Assembly: GCF_023053635.1 (NCBI RefSeq)
Contig: NC_086172.1
Coordinates: 122,673,681 to 122,737,680 of the forward strand
Direction of reading: 5' to 3'
Source of the DNA: Elgaria multicarinata webbii
Taxonomy: Eukaryota; Chordata; Lepidosauria; Squamata; Anguidae
Length of the DNA: 64,000 nucleotides
Positions 34,000-46,460 of the stretch are shown here, in pieces. A program made the position numbers and the translations under genes. The notes under the pieces were generated by a model. It was given only the letters and a program-made list of their open reading frames with translations, had not been told where the DNA came from and did not search any database. The number at the start of each line of letters is the position of its first letter. Position 1 is the first letter of the stretch.

Positions 34000-36456
34000 G
34001 TGTCTAATGCAAAAACAGGGAGGGTAGGAGAATCTCTCTGTAAGAGTTATCAACTACCACAGGTATTTAGCACTGGGATTGGTCTTCGAGGGCTTACAAG
34101 CATTGAGGGCGGAAGTAACTGGATTGCATCCTAACTGCGTGTTTAAAAGGGAAGGTTTTAACTTGCTGCCTAAACGTATACAATGAAGATGGGTCTCCCT
34201 GGAAGGGCATTCCAGAGATGCGCCCCCAATTATCACCTTGCTTGCAGCCTTCTCTTATTCTGACATAGCTATTTAGTTTTATCATGCTAGCCATATTTAT
34301 TTATTTTATTTGTACCCCACCGCTCTACCAAACAATGGCACTCAAGCCATACCAGACATTCAATTTACCAGTTTCTTTAAACATCAGTTTCTTTTCTTTC
34401 CAATTAACACTTTTTTGCTACCGTACGTAAATAAACAATAATTTCTAAACTTCAGTCCACTCTATGATGTTGAATTCAACATTCTCTCCAAGCTCATTCT
34501 TTTTGATATGTTTTTTCTCCCAGTGACACCCCTTTTAGTATTCATACTTCAGGGTATGATGTTGAAAGGATCACAGCAAGACCTTTTCAACAAAGATAGC
34601 TCCTTATTCTCCTCATATGTGGCTAGTTTAATTTTGTCTCCTTTTTTATTCAGAAATATATACGTGTGCTCTAGTAGGCCAATATTTTAATCCACACAAC
34701 ACAGATAACCTTTGATTGATAATATTATCAGGAGGATTTCTGTTGCCCAAGGGTTAGTGTATGGTTTTTTTGGGGCTTTGTATTCATGAAAGAGACTAGC
34801 TTTGATCCTCAGGGTTCATTTCCCATAAAAAATAATAAAGTGAACAAACTTGATAAGTAAAGACGTTACAAAGGTCAGGCCACTATTGTCAGGCTTATTC
34901 TGGGTAGAGTTACCCCTGCATCCCTCTGCAAAATTATTATTTTTTAATGCTGAAAACCTTATTCTTTGGAATTTTACGTTTCCAAACGTAAAAATGTATG
35001 GGGAATGAAAAATTCCTCATATAGGCTGCAATTATGTGCCTGTTAGACAGAAAAAGTCCTAGAACTTTAGCAAAAATAGCTGACTGGGGAATGCTGGGAG
35101 TTGAGGACTTCTTTTTGTCTAAACATGCATAGGATTGCACTGTTAAATGATTTTTACATGTTTTGCTGATACTGACAAAGCTGCAGCTGGATTTTCTACA
35201 TCAGACACATTCCTCAGCTGCCCTCCAGGAAACTATCAAACCAAAAGCTAATCACATACTCTCTAGATCCAATACTTCCCCTTGGCAACTTGTATATAAC
35301 ACACAAGCATCCACCCTCGCCTCCCCCTGCCCCAAACCTCCAGTTAATGTCATCGGCTTCGCACACCTTTTGTCAATAAACACAATCCATAACTGCTTTC
35401 CCACTATAGGGCCAACATCCTTTTATATAATTTATTGTTTGTAATTTTCTAGAGTGGTTCTAACTGAGAAAGCTTTACAACACTTACTCAGTTCATTCCA
35501 ATAACAACCCTGAGATTATTATCATTCTTCTATCAAAGATGGTCAATCAACTCTGAAGAAGGTACTTTCCAAGGTCACTCGGTGAATATGGCTTAGAAGA
35601 AATTTGGACTCAGGACTCACAAGTACAATTCCAATATGTCATGTACTGAACTCAGTGACCATCTTCCAAATATTATTAAGCAGGTTTTGCCCTGCTGATT
35701 TCCTGGTGATCATTTGGATCACATTTGGCTCAAATTCAAGTCAGAGATATGAAATAGGAAAAATTATATAATTTATGGAACCAACTTCTCTTACTGTAAG
35801 AATATGTGGATCTAGGGAAAGATACCACTTTACCTGCTTTGTATTTCTGATGCCTTTGTAGCAGCTATGACCCTTTGTAACTGGATTAGGTAAATGAGTG
35901 GGGGGAGGGGCAGATGGAAGAAGCAACACATTGTTTTCTCTTGGAACACTATGCAGGGCTTCAGCATACTTAGCATGGATTCGAAAATAGCTGTTAAGTC
36001 CAAGCAAATTTCCCCCCTTACAGTCATCATCACTAGACTCTCTTGAGACCTCATCTCAGGACAGATAAGACAGGCATTCTAGTATTTGACCAAATGCAAC
36101 ACCATGACTGTGAAATCAAACCCCTCTGTCCCCATTCCTCTCCCTTAGCCTTTGCAATCAGTTCTAGCCTCTAGACGAATCACCCTGCTGCTGAGCTCTG
36201 TGATCAGCTCCTGCTCCTGGCTGGGTTATTCCTACCAGAAGCTACAATTCTTTGATCAGACACAGCAAGAATTTTCTCTCTTGTTCTTTACTTATTAGAA
36301 CATGCACATATGCAAAGGGCAGGTGGAGACAGTGAAGGACTATTGAGGTATCAGAACTGGCATGTGAAAGCACACACACAACTGGATGTGGGGAATTACC
36401 AGCAGCCTGCGTGTAAATAACTGGACAACATGAACACTCTTCAGTGGCAATGCACA
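34000..36456. other. No recognised gene; a few decayed repeats
   Basis: A decayed LINE or SINE end is likely at 34290-34340 (TTTATTTGTACCCCACCGC). A relative of the 18650 palindrome lies at 35025-35142. I see nothing else that I can name. Confidence 0.5.
35025..35142. mobile_element. Decayed relative of the 18650 palindrome
   Basis: It has GTTAGACAGAAAAAGTCCTA, then TGGGGAATGCTGGGAGTTG and TGTCTAAACATGCATAGGAT, in palindrome order. Confidence 0.7.
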
Positions 36457-36652
36457 GGAACATAGGAAGCTGCCTTATTCTGAGTCAGACCCTTGGTCCA
36501 TTTAGCCCAGAATTGTTGACACTGACTAGCAGTGGCTCTCCAGTGTTTAAGGCAGGATTCTTTCCTCACCCTACCTGGAGAACTCAGGGTTCGGACCTGG
36601 GACCTTCTGCATGCAAAGCAGGTTCTCTACAAAGCTGAGCTATGGCCCCTCC
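36457..36652 (-). mobile_element. tRNA-derived SINE, reversed
   Basis: It starts GGAACATAGGAAGCTGCC, passes CTTGGTCCATTTAGCCCAG and ends in an inverted tRNA-like head (GACCTGGGACCTTCTGCATG, GAGCTATGGCCCC). It is the inverse of 27600-27795. Confidence 0.9.
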
Positions 36653-38062
36653 CTACAGAAAGCCAACTAGCCAACTGTTGCATATATCTTGATTCTACCA
36701 TTGGAACACTAGCACTGCAAGACCACCATTTGTGGCCTTGTGCAAATACTAGGACTTGTGTGTACTGCCAATGAAGCCACTGGCTCTGCTGTGGTGGTTG
36801 TCTCCTGCTGCTGCATAAGGGTACTTCCACCATGCTGCCAGGAATGACAATGAAGCAGGTCAAGAATGAGAAGAAGCTGGGATCCCCTTTGGATCTCTTG
36901 TATAATATCTTGTGGCCCTTTCAGGTGGAACCTTAGCTGGCAGAACTGTGCTCTGGCTTTAGGTGAGATGGCAAGAGTTGTAGGGGAGGTTTTCCTGGTT
37001 CTTCCTTGCCATGGACAGGCTGCTACATCTATCATGGAGCCATATGATCAGGCTTTTAGATAGCAATTTGCTCCTTCTAGTTCATGGAAGGGAGCAGTCA
37101 GTCTTTCTGACTGCTGCCTGGGAATCTGGTGATCTCTGAAATTTCTAGGGCAAGGTAGAAAGTGAGGGAGATAGAAACAGTTGTGAGAGTGGGTGTGAGT
37201 AAAATGCTTGTGCATATAGGGATTCTGTGAACACCCTATCATGTATAAATGCAGTTATTGTGGTAGCTGGACCATCCTCATGTAGTAGAGGTAGCATGCC
37301 ACTGATCAGCGGCCTGGACAGGTGCATTACTGGTATGCTAATTCTTCATGCACATGATCCAACTCATGGTAAGTGTGTTGAAATGTGACAGGGGCATTTG
37401 TAGGTTGCTTACATGAGCACCTGTCATGTCTTTTTTCCCCTCCTCCTCCTCCTCCTCCTCTTCTAAGAACTTGGTCTTCACTTCTAAGGAACACACTATT
37501 CAAAGGATAAAGGTCCAAATACAGCTTGCCACACTAATGCCCCACGTAACAGATATTTGTTTTATGTAAGGAATATTTCTAACAGAGGGTAAGTTCAAAC
37601 CATATAGAAACTTATTAAGTGTCAGTTGCTTTGGGCCATTTTATGGTTCAAATTAGAAAAAACTGGGCTTTTTGAAAGCAGTGTGGAGGACTTCAGCTTT
37701 TAGCTTCTTGGAGAGGATAGATTGGATTCCAGCGAATTCAAAGCTAGTGCAGGAGAAGCATAGGGATGGAATGAGAAAGCAAGATTCCAATACTCGTTCT
37801 TATCAGATATTAGTTTGCTAAGCAGTGGTAAAATGAAAACACATAAAATGAAATATCACACGACATTTTGAAATCTGCCATATTTCTGACACATGAGCTT
37901 GTTGAATTTTAAAAGTAGGCAAATAGCCTTCAATCCCATTAAGGTCTGGTTTTGATGGCAAATTTTGGTTTTAGGTAATTGAGACTTGAGTCACAAAATC
38001 CTACAATGAAGCCTAGAATACTGTCATCTGCTCAGAACCTTGAAAAGTAATGATAGATTACA

Positions 38063-38096
<34 letters not shown>

Positions 38097-38608
38097 TAAT
38101 CAGAATTAATGGATAGTCTTGCTGTTAATCTGCACTACTCGACGCATAACCAGAATGTATATTTTTCATATATCCTCATACAGATTCCATTGTGCAAATG
38201 CAAAATTTGGTATTCTAAGAACCTTAGCTTTCATATCATATATATTCCAGCTTACAAGACTGCAAAGAAAGGTTTGGGAAATGAATGGGCAGTGTCTCAT
38301 GTCCTTTCCAGGTTGTTGTTGTTGTTGTTGTTGTTGTAGGATACGCAGTAGTAATCTGATTGTTGTGCACAAATCAGACCACATTTTTTTACAATCTGCA
38401 CTTCTGTTATAGTAAAAATCGTAAGTGCTCAAATTTCCAAGTGCTCACAGAACAGTATTAAGTTACGGAGGAAGGTGTGGTCTCGCAATCTTTGCAAATG
38501 CAAGGGGAGTGATTGTGCTGGTGTTTGCAACGATTAGATGGTCCCTGTGACATCATCACAACAATTTATGGCCCAAAGCCATCCCGTGAGTTTGAAATGT
38601 CAGCCACT
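36653..38608. other. No recognised gene; two microsatellites
   Basis: An AAT microsatellite lies at 38062-38095 and a GTT microsatellite at 38310-38338. A short CCT tract is at 37440-37460. I see nothing else recognisable. Confidence 0.55.
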
Positions 38609-38692
38609 AAGGCTGCAATCATATACACTTAAATGGGAATAAGCCCCATTGAACTCAATGGGACTTACTTCTGAGAAGACACTGTAATTAAC
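38609..38692. mobile_element. 'GCAATC-TAT' foldback element
   Basis: It shows GGCTGCAATCATATACAC, then GCCCCATTGAACTCAATGGG and CTTACTTCTGAGAAGAC, the family layout seen at 5755, 57722 and 59392. Confidence 0.75.
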
Positions 38693-39212
38693 CTTTATTT
38701 TCTTAGTTCTTTCCCTCCTACATTGGAAGTCTGTATATTCCCCCTCTTCACTAAGATGGGCACTATGTATTGAGTATTACTTCCATTGCAGCTTCCCCTG
38801 CCTCAAATCCAACCCAGATTCTCTAGCAAGGCCCTAAGAAACCTTCAGTGGGGCTTCAGTGCTGGACCAGCACTCAGTCTTCATCCTTCCATGGGCTACT
38901 GCTTCTTCTGAGCCTCTCAACCCATTAGGCAAAGTGAGGCAGTCACCTCAGGAAGCTCAGTTGGGTTACCATAAAAGGGCAGCAAAATTATTACTGTTGT
39001 ATTTTTAGTGCTAAGGAGGGGAAGAAGCACTTGTGGGTTTTTCTGCCTCAGGTGCCAAAATAACTTGAATGGCCTTGGATGTTATTCACCTTGAATAGCA
39101 AGGAGGTGTGGTGGGCATTTGCAGCTCTGCCTCAGGCCAGCCCTGGGCCTTCCTTTCTTCCTCTCATACTTTGTTTCTCATCGCTCACCCTTCATTAGAA
39201 ACAAACTTATGA

Positions 39213-39345
39213 GGGCTGGGCAACTTGTGGCCTTCCAGGTTTTTTGACCTACAACTCCCATCAGTTCTCATCATCAGCTATGCTGGCTAGGGTTGATAGG
39301 AGCTGTAGGCCAAAACATCTCTAGGGCCACAAATCACTCACCCCC
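39213..39345. mobile_element. hAT-like MITE
   Basis: GGGCAACTTGTGGCCTTCCAG, then GACCTACAACTCCCATCAG, pair with TAGGAGCTGTAGGCCAAAAC and AGGGCCACAAATC at the right end. It is the most complete of the three copies in the window. Confidence 0.7.
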
Positions 39346-39429
39346 TGCTCTAAATGAAATGAAGACCAGTATTAATGAAGTGTTTTTGCATCTATTTGCC
39401 TATATTGCATAACTGATTCAAGACAACAA

Positions 39430-39759
39430 GAGCGTTATCGGGGGGGGGGGGAATCACATTTCCTTATCATCGCTTTTCCCCTGCTTCTGTCCCTCAATAA
39501 TTTCTCTTTCTTCACACAGGGGAAGGAAGAGCAAGTAAACAATGACCACGTGGTGTGTTCAGTGGCCATTTTTTATCGCACCGCTTTTTCTGCACAGAGC
39601 AGGAAATGGTGACACCGTTTAAAGGGGTCTATTTTGCGACAGAAAGAAGGCAAGAAGTGGAAGACGTATGGGAGGCGGACATCATCGTCAAAAGGACCCG
39701 CGAACATCCGTAAGTGAGGAGCAACAAGCGTGTGATAAAATACTTGTCTGATGATTCTC
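39430..39759. mobile_element. ACGCTTGTCTGATGACGCTC-end element, copy 3
   Basis: It starts GAGCGTTATCGGG and ends ACTTGTCTGATGATTCTC, with CAA on both flanks. The interior matches copies 1 and 2 (TTCTTCACACAGGGGAAGGA, CTGCACAGAGCAGGA). Confidence 0.8.
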
Positions 39760-40683
39760 CAACTCTGGATGCTAGGATTGTGTGTGCGTGCACATGTGTG
39801 CATGCTTTGTGAACACTGGGCAACATGTGGAGAAATGGATTACTGGTTGAACTATTATGCAATTAAGATTTTATGGTTAACATTTCAGACAAATAAGTGA
39901 ACTGACATCTACGAACACCGATAATATTCCTCAATTTGCCCTGATCTCCAAAATTACAATGCATGATGCCAGCAAATATAAGAGTATTAAAGGTCTGGAA
40001 GTTTGTAGGTTCTTTGTTATTATTCATTCTCTGTGATCACAACAGGCCATTAATACTTGTGAATGAGTCCTGAGACCCCCCAAACGATGACAAAGGTGGA
40101 GTTGATGTATGGTTGCACAATAGCCTTACAATAGCCTCCAGAGTTTTTGAAATTGAGATCTTCGGTGTACTGTATTCACACTAGCCCAGATTTATTTTTC
40201 TGTTATTAACTAGTCCATATTTCTCTGATATGAGTATAAAAATAAAGACAGGTGCTTATCTGCCTAAATGGGATGATATCCTCAAAAGCGGAATACCTTA
40301 AAATCTTGTTACACACTAGCTCCCTGGAGAAGAGAAGCTGCAGGAAATTACTGTAGCACCAAAATGAATAATTGAAGCAAAGTGCATTCAATATGTGCAT
40401 AAACACAGAGGCCAGGGTGCAGCCTCCTAAGCAGCTGGCAGTGCAGAAACTCACAAAGAAAGTGCCAGATAGATATATTACTCAGGAGAAGTTGACCCAC
40501 TTTCCTAGGAGCTTTAAGGAGAGCTGGGGAAGAGGTCACAGCAAGGACCGTGGCGATGGACTATTGGATTTGGCCAGCATCTCAATCTGAACACAATTCT
40601 TTTGCAAAAACATAGAGTGTAGGGGAGGAACGTAACCCAATTAATCAAGCAAGCAAGCAAGCAAGCAAACAAACACTAGCCTT

Positions 40684-40785
40684 AGAATCATAGAATCATA
40701 GAATAGCAGAGTTGGAAGGGGCCTACAAGGCCATCGAGTCCAACCCCCTGCTCAATGCAGGAATCCACCCTAAAGCATCCCTATA
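40684..40785 (-). mobile_element. CR1 LINE 3' end, reversed
   Basis: It has the tail repeat AATCATAGAATCATAGAATAG, then GGAAGGGGCCTACAAGGCC and GAGTCCAACCCCCTGCTC. Confidence 0.9.
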
Positions 40786-40905
40786 GAAGCATCCTCCACT
40801 CCTGCTCATTACCTTCTCCATAGTGGCCATCTGTCTTGCTTTATAGAGGACAGTCCTCTAATTGAAGGGCTGCCAGAGCATAGACCCCTGTTTAAAGACA
40901 TCTTA

Positions 40906-41035
40906 GGCCTTAGCTAGACCTAAGGTTTATCCCAGGGTCATCCCTGCCTGCTCCCGGAATATCCTGTGTGTCATTTACATGAACAGGGATGACCCCGGGA
41001 CGATCCCGGGATAAACCTTAGGTCTAGCTAAGGCC
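40906..41035. mobile_element. Harbinger-like MITE, copy 3
   Basis: The ends are GGCCTTAGCTAGACCTAAGG and its inverse, with TTA on both flanks. Confidence 0.9.
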
Positions 41036-41148
41036 TTAGTTTTGAAGGACTGTCCAGTCCATGTCCAGTTTAAAGATAAAGAAGGGTGAGCTGAATGAAG
41101 CCTTTGGGTTGCCCATCAAAAGCACCAGGACAGATGACTCAGGTCACC

Positions 41149-41360
41149 TGAGCTAGATCTACACTAGTGCTTTTTACCGGTATTGAAGTCCACAGAGAGC
41201 TGTTAGGACACATTACGTATTCCGCTTTTTATTTCGTATTATCCAAAATACCACAACAGAGGTCTCCGTGTGTGCTACAAGCTATAAATCGGCCAGAGGG
41301 ATATAGCATCACCTTGATGGGATTGTATCGACAAGACATGAGATGTAGATGTGGCCCAGA
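41149..41360. mobile_element. MITE with AGATCTACAC ends
   Basis: The left end AGCTAGATCTACACTAG is the approximate inverse of the right end GAGATGTAGATGTGGCCC. An open frame crosses it but is not recognised. Confidence 0.5.
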
Positions 41361-42148
41361 TCATATTTTCCCTCACAGTGGAGAGATGTACTCTATTTCT
41401 TTTTAAATTATAGTAAGTATTTTTTAAAATGTGAACAATAGCATGTGCACATTTTATGCAGAACCGTGCCTTCTGTTGCCCTCTTTTTTTTGTAATGCGT
41501 TTCCTCTTTTGGGGCAATGCGTAAGTGGCATCTGATGTTTTTACCTACAAGGTACACCTGCTAGAAAAACCAGCCCATTGGATGCCCCCTCCTTTTTCAG
41601 GTTGCAACTCCAGAGACAGAATAGGGTCTCTCAGGATCTCTGCATTTCTTTTCAGATCATCTTGCATTGAGATTATCACTACCACCACCTCCAGATATTT
41701 ATACCATGTGTAGAGTGGTATAAATATCTGGCATGTGTAGGGTGGCTCTTGTTATAAATCCTAGCCCCACAAATAAAAAGGCCAGAGAACTATAAGGGTT
41801 CTAAGAGACAGGGCTGGAGAGAAGATGCCATTCTGTACTAGAATGGTGGGTCGGCAGCAGAGTTATGCTTGGGATCTTGTGTTGTTAAGTATCTCAGATT
41901 TAAGGGGTACCTTTAAGATGGTTTTTTTTTTAAAAAAATAAAAATCAATGGAATTCACATTTCCACAGAATACAGAGATGCCCACCCACCCCACTCCCAC
42001 CTCCTTTAGCAAGCATCTAAATCATCCCTTATTTTTGACATTTTGATATGGCTGACAAGAGTGGGGGAAATGATACCTGGAGAAAGAGTTACCTGTAAGG
42101 GGCTTGAGGTGAGTGGGTGGAGCTGACCAAAACAACACTGAGGACTAA

Positions 42149-42186
<38 letters not shown>

Positions 42187-42469
42187 CTCCCTGTCTCCAT
42201 CGCCAGGATTCTGTGTGGGGCTTAAACCCGCAAGCTGCACCAAGACCTCATTCTAGATCAGAACAAAGCTCCATAAAGATAAATCATGCATCAAATTGGT
42301 AATAATCCCACCTGCCCCTGAGTTCTCAGGGACACCCCCCTTACCCTCTTCCCCAATGGGATGTTCCTCTCCCGCCCCCACTTAGAGGGGCAATGCTTCT
42401 GAAAACCCCTCTGCCTTTGCAACCCCCCACCCGCTCATCCCAGGAAGCAACCACTGTATCAAAGGGGAT
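41361..42469. other. No recognised gene; TG microsatellite
   Basis: A TG microsatellite runs at 42150-42184. A short duplicated word (GTGGTATAAATATCTGG and its inverse CCAGATATTTATACCA) forms a small palindrome near 41690-41732. Confidence 0.55.
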
Positions 42470-43010
42470 GGGGGAGGGAGCGGGCGGGCGAGAACAGCGA
42501 CCCCCCCCCCCAAAGCCTCCTCGGTCTGTCTGGCGATGGAGCCTGCGCGGGGCTTTGCTGTAGCTGCTGCTGGTGGTGGTAGGGTGCGTGCGTGCATGGG
42601 TGCGTGTGCGTGTGTGTGTGTGGTGGTGGTGGCTGTGTTCTTACCTACCTGCTGCTGAAGCCGTCGTTGTCAGGCGGGAGGGAGCCGGATGGACAGCTGC
42701 AGGTTACCGCTGCTGGGAGTTCTGGCTGCTGCTGCTGCTGCCGCCGCCGCCGCCGTGCCCGCACTGACAGCTTTGGAGGCGCCGCCGCTGTGGTGGGGAG
42801 GGGGGCGGCCGACGGCGAGGGCGACTGGGCAAGGGGAGCGCAGACGCCAAATCCGGCGCAAAAGCAGTGGCCGAAGGAGGAGCCGGAAGAAGGAGCAAAG
42901 GCGGCTCAACCGCGGGGCGGCGGGCTTGCTTTCTGGATCAGTCCCGGCCACGCTGCTCCTGGAGACTCGCCGTTGCAGATGGTTCCTCGGAGCTCCTTCT
43001 TAGGGTGCTG
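42470..43010. promoter_or_regulatory. CpG-rich island, candidate promoter and first exon
   Basis: This is the only long CpG-dense stretch in the window, with many CG dinucleotides and GC-boxes around 42760-42960. It contrasts sharply with the AT-rich surroundings. On the minus strand a strong donor, cagcag|gtaggtaag, lies at 42648 (or four bases further, g|gtaaga). A leftward transcript could therefore have its first exon here and splice toward C1QTNF4, whose coding exon needs an upstream non-coding exon. On the plus strand a frame at 42689-43003 begins with a Leu/Ala-rich signal-like segment followed by a basic stretch. I do not recognise it, and GC-rich triplet repeats can produce such frames by chance. 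Confidence 0.6.
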
Positions 43011-45765
43011 TGAACTCGTTTTTTCTCATCTCATCTCAGCCCCACTTCCCCCCTCCCGGTCGCGTGGGCAGGCAAGATATGCAGAAATTCAACAGGTGCA
43101 GCTTTCCTCCTGCTGGGAGATGCAGTTATGCGGACAGCGGCACCTGCTGCGTTTCTGCCTGTCTAAAGCACAGAGCCTCTAGGGCTAGTGCTGTCCTGAG
43201 GCAGAGTGAGGAGTGTGCCTCAAGCACCCTGTGGTGGCCCGATGCTGGAGGAAAGAGCAGTGGGCTGTGCAGCCTGCCCTGTGCCCCCTAAACTAGCCTG
43301 CGGCCTTCAGGTGCAATGGAGGATGTTGGCCCATCGCCAGTGAAGAAAGATTTAGCTGCCAGTCTAGTCAGCTGCTGTACATGGAATGGGAAGGGGGTGC
43401 CATCTTGTTCATCTCCTCAGGCCGGCCCTGCCAGTGGTGTGGGGTGAGCAGGAGCCAGCTATCCTTACTCTCTCCCCCTCTAGCCACAAAGTGACTAGTC
43501 CATATGAAAGGGAGAAAATGTGAAGGCCCAGGATCTCCCACAAACTCGATTGTGGGGAAGCGAATTCTGGGAAAAGCTGGAGTTGCGATCTCCTCCGACA
43601 CACACACACACACACACAAAGATGTGTTGTGACTTAAGACCAGTAGAAATTCAGTGGCTCAGGTTCTTCTTACAACATTAGCATTCCTACCTGTCAGTTC
43701 ACCTGTCAGAGACTGTGAGGGAGTCAAAAGGGTGGCAGACTTTGATTTGTGTAACAGGACTTCTTCCCCTTGTACCACCATGCACTTCTAAATCTACTCT
43801 GAAGGATCCCCCAGGCAGAGTAGATTTGGGAGTGGGGGCTACAGGGTGTGTCTGGGAATAAATCCTTTGAGGAACGACATCATTGGATACATACAACCCT
43901 CTGTGTACCCATTACCACCAAGTTTTTGCTCAGCATCATTGGCAGCCTACTTGCCTCTTTAACTTTCCCATCTCCTTGCTTTGGCTTTGCAGTACTCCCA
44001 TTGTCAAAGAGTATTTTTTGGCCATCCATTTAAACGTTAGGGTTACATATTTTAGAATATTAGGTTTGGGAGTTATATCTAGGTGAATGGATGGCATTCT
44101 GTATTGTACTCCTACCTTTCAAAGTAATTGCGAACATCAACCTAGTACACTTGAACCAAAGGCTCAAGATAGCTGATTAAACATTTGCCAGATCTTCCTT
44201 GTGAACAAGTTCTTTTGGTTGCTGTAGATTTGGGCTTCGGGGTTCCCTGGTATCTTAAGAAGAGAGAAAGAAGAATGTCCTTGATCAGTCTTTCCCACCT
44301 AGTGCCCTCCAGATGTGTTGGACTCTTACAAGTCCCAGCATGCCCTATATATAGTATAAATTTATACTTCCTACATGAAAGTTATGCTGTTTCCTGTATC
44401 CATTTTTTATTCACAAAACACTAGTTATTATAGAACAAATTTTCATTTTCTAAATCTACTGATTTTTGTTCTAACTGAAAGGCAGAAGTTTGCTTTGCCC
44501 CACACAAGGTCTTATCAATGTGCAGTGACGTTCATGTATTTTGGAAAAGCAGCATGGATCCATTGAAAAGTCAGGATGGAGTCATTTAGAAAAAATAATA
44601 TTTGGTCCAAAGCAGAGGCTTGGAGCCAGCCCAGGGCTCACCAAGCTGTTGCTATCTGCACTATACCAAAAACCTGAACAGAGCGGAACTGTTCCTGCTC
44701 AAGAAGGAAGGATTTCTTATATTCCCGAATCATTCCAAGCAAGTCTGCAAGAGATTGGAAACTGGGCTAGTGTAAGCAAGGCTTAAGAAACATACTGATC
44801 TTGCTTAAATAGTTGCGTGTCATTACACATTTAGGGAATGAGGGGTGGGGGTGGAATTATACTTACACTTGACAAATAGCGTCCCAGAGGCAGTATTTCT
44901 TTTGGTCCTTTCCCTCATGAATATGTCACAGCTTCTCCTGCTGTCCATCCAGAATGCAGCTGAATCTTGCTTGCCCTTTGCCCTGTCCTGTGGGGATGAC
45001 TTGAGCAGCGTTGTCTGAGCGTGCCTTTTCCATTTTCTAGCTAAGAGCAGTTATTCTGGTCAATTGCGCTGAGTGTGTTTGACAAGTTTGCCCTCTGTGT
45101 AGTGTTGCTGGTGTTTCAATGGTGCCAGAAATACAGTGTTTCCAGCTATATTGAGTACCATTTCAGCAGGTAACCAATAAGCAGTAACAGAAGTAGTACA
45201 ATGATCAACCAACATTTAACTACAACGGCTGTAGTTAAATACAGACAAATATCAGTATCATTTGCCCAAAGTTAGCTACATCTGGTTTCTAAATTAAGTC
45301 ACAAATGGTAAGTGGCTAGAATTTGAAAATTCTGATTTCGGATCTCTTGGGTATAATAACATGTTTCCTGACCGATTTACATTCTTAGTCCACCCCATCC
45401 CAAAACCTCAGGGTGGAAAAAACCCACAACCTTGATTCAAAGATTCTTTATGTGTACAGCGGCCCCCATCAAAAAGCATGGCTCCTTTCTAATTCCATGG
45501 AGGGAGCAGATTGTTGTGCCCCTGCCTTTTTCTGTACAGATTTGTTCCCTCCACTGAAAGGAATGAGGCAGCCTATCTCAGTGCACATCGATGCACCTGC
45601 TTCTCTGGATGGGGATTTGAAATAACCATTATAACGACTAGTCACACCTAGAAAGTAGCAAGCCCAGTCCTCCTCTTAGCTTTATCCTAGCCATCAAAAG
45701 ACAACCCAAATAACCATTTGCAACATTTTTTAAGTTGTACACTGGGAGTTCCACTGTTGGATTAT
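43011..45765. other. Region right of the CpG island
   Basis: 43065-43165 has an inverted pair (GGCAGGCAAGATATGCAGAA and CTGCGTTTCTGCCTGTC), probably a GC-rich MITE. A CA microsatellite lies at 43599-43618. 44283-44345 holds part of the hAT-like MITE (GCCCTCCAGATGTGTTGGAC). I see no gene, and nothing recognisable in 44350-45760. Confidence 0.5.
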
Positions 45766-46294
45766 AATTATTTATTTATTTATTTATTACATTTAGAGCT
45801 TTATCACACCAGCGTTATACTGTATAATCACTGTGAATTGCTTGCAAAGGACTCTGAAGTTTTCCAGTTTATAATCTGCTTTTATTGTGAAGTACTCCCA
45901 TGCATCCTGCTTTAATTGTGCTTCTTAACCAAAAGAAGTGCAATATTTTGCTACTAGTTTTCGAGCGTATCATTTGTTGTATTCCGAGCGGCCACTGGGC
46001 CACAGGAGCAGGATTTGAAGAAAAATTAAACTAATGCTTACATCTGCATAAGCTTTAAAGATAAAGGCATCGAAATTGGCACAGTAATAGATATTAAGGA
46101 GAGCTTTAAGCATACCAAATTTGAATCAGATTGGGTCATCCGTTGATTTTTTATGATTTTTTTACATTTCCCCCCTTAAACCCATTTCCTGGTATGCAAA
46201 GGATCTAGCCACCCGGTAGCAACAAGAACAGCAACAGCTTAGCACTGTAGGGGATAATATGAGGGAAACAGGCATGTGGGATGAAGCTCTTATA

Positions 46295-46460
46295 TAGAAT
46301 CATAGAATAGCAGAGTTGGAAGGGGTCTACAAGGCCATCGAGTCCAACGCCCCATAGCCGAAGCCCTCTGGGCGGTTTACAAAAGTTTAAAACAGTGAAT
46401 CTTAAAAACAAATATACAAAAATTTTAAATCATCAAAAGCATAAAAACAACAATATCCAT
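46295..46460 (-). mobile_element. CR1 tail joined to an L2-type tail, both reversed
   Basis: The CR1 tail (AGAATCATAGAATAGCAGAG to CATCGAGTCCAAC) stops abruptly at about 46348. It is followed at once by the inverse L2-type tail (CCATAGCCGAAGCCCTCTGG, GCGGTTTACAAAAG). One element has inserted at the end of the other. Confidence 0.8.

Noticed and set aside
42592-43182. Long open frames on both strands of the CpG island
   Set aside because: GC-rich triplet repeats lack stops in several frames at once. The Ala- and Cys-rich stretches are products of the same GCC/TGC run.
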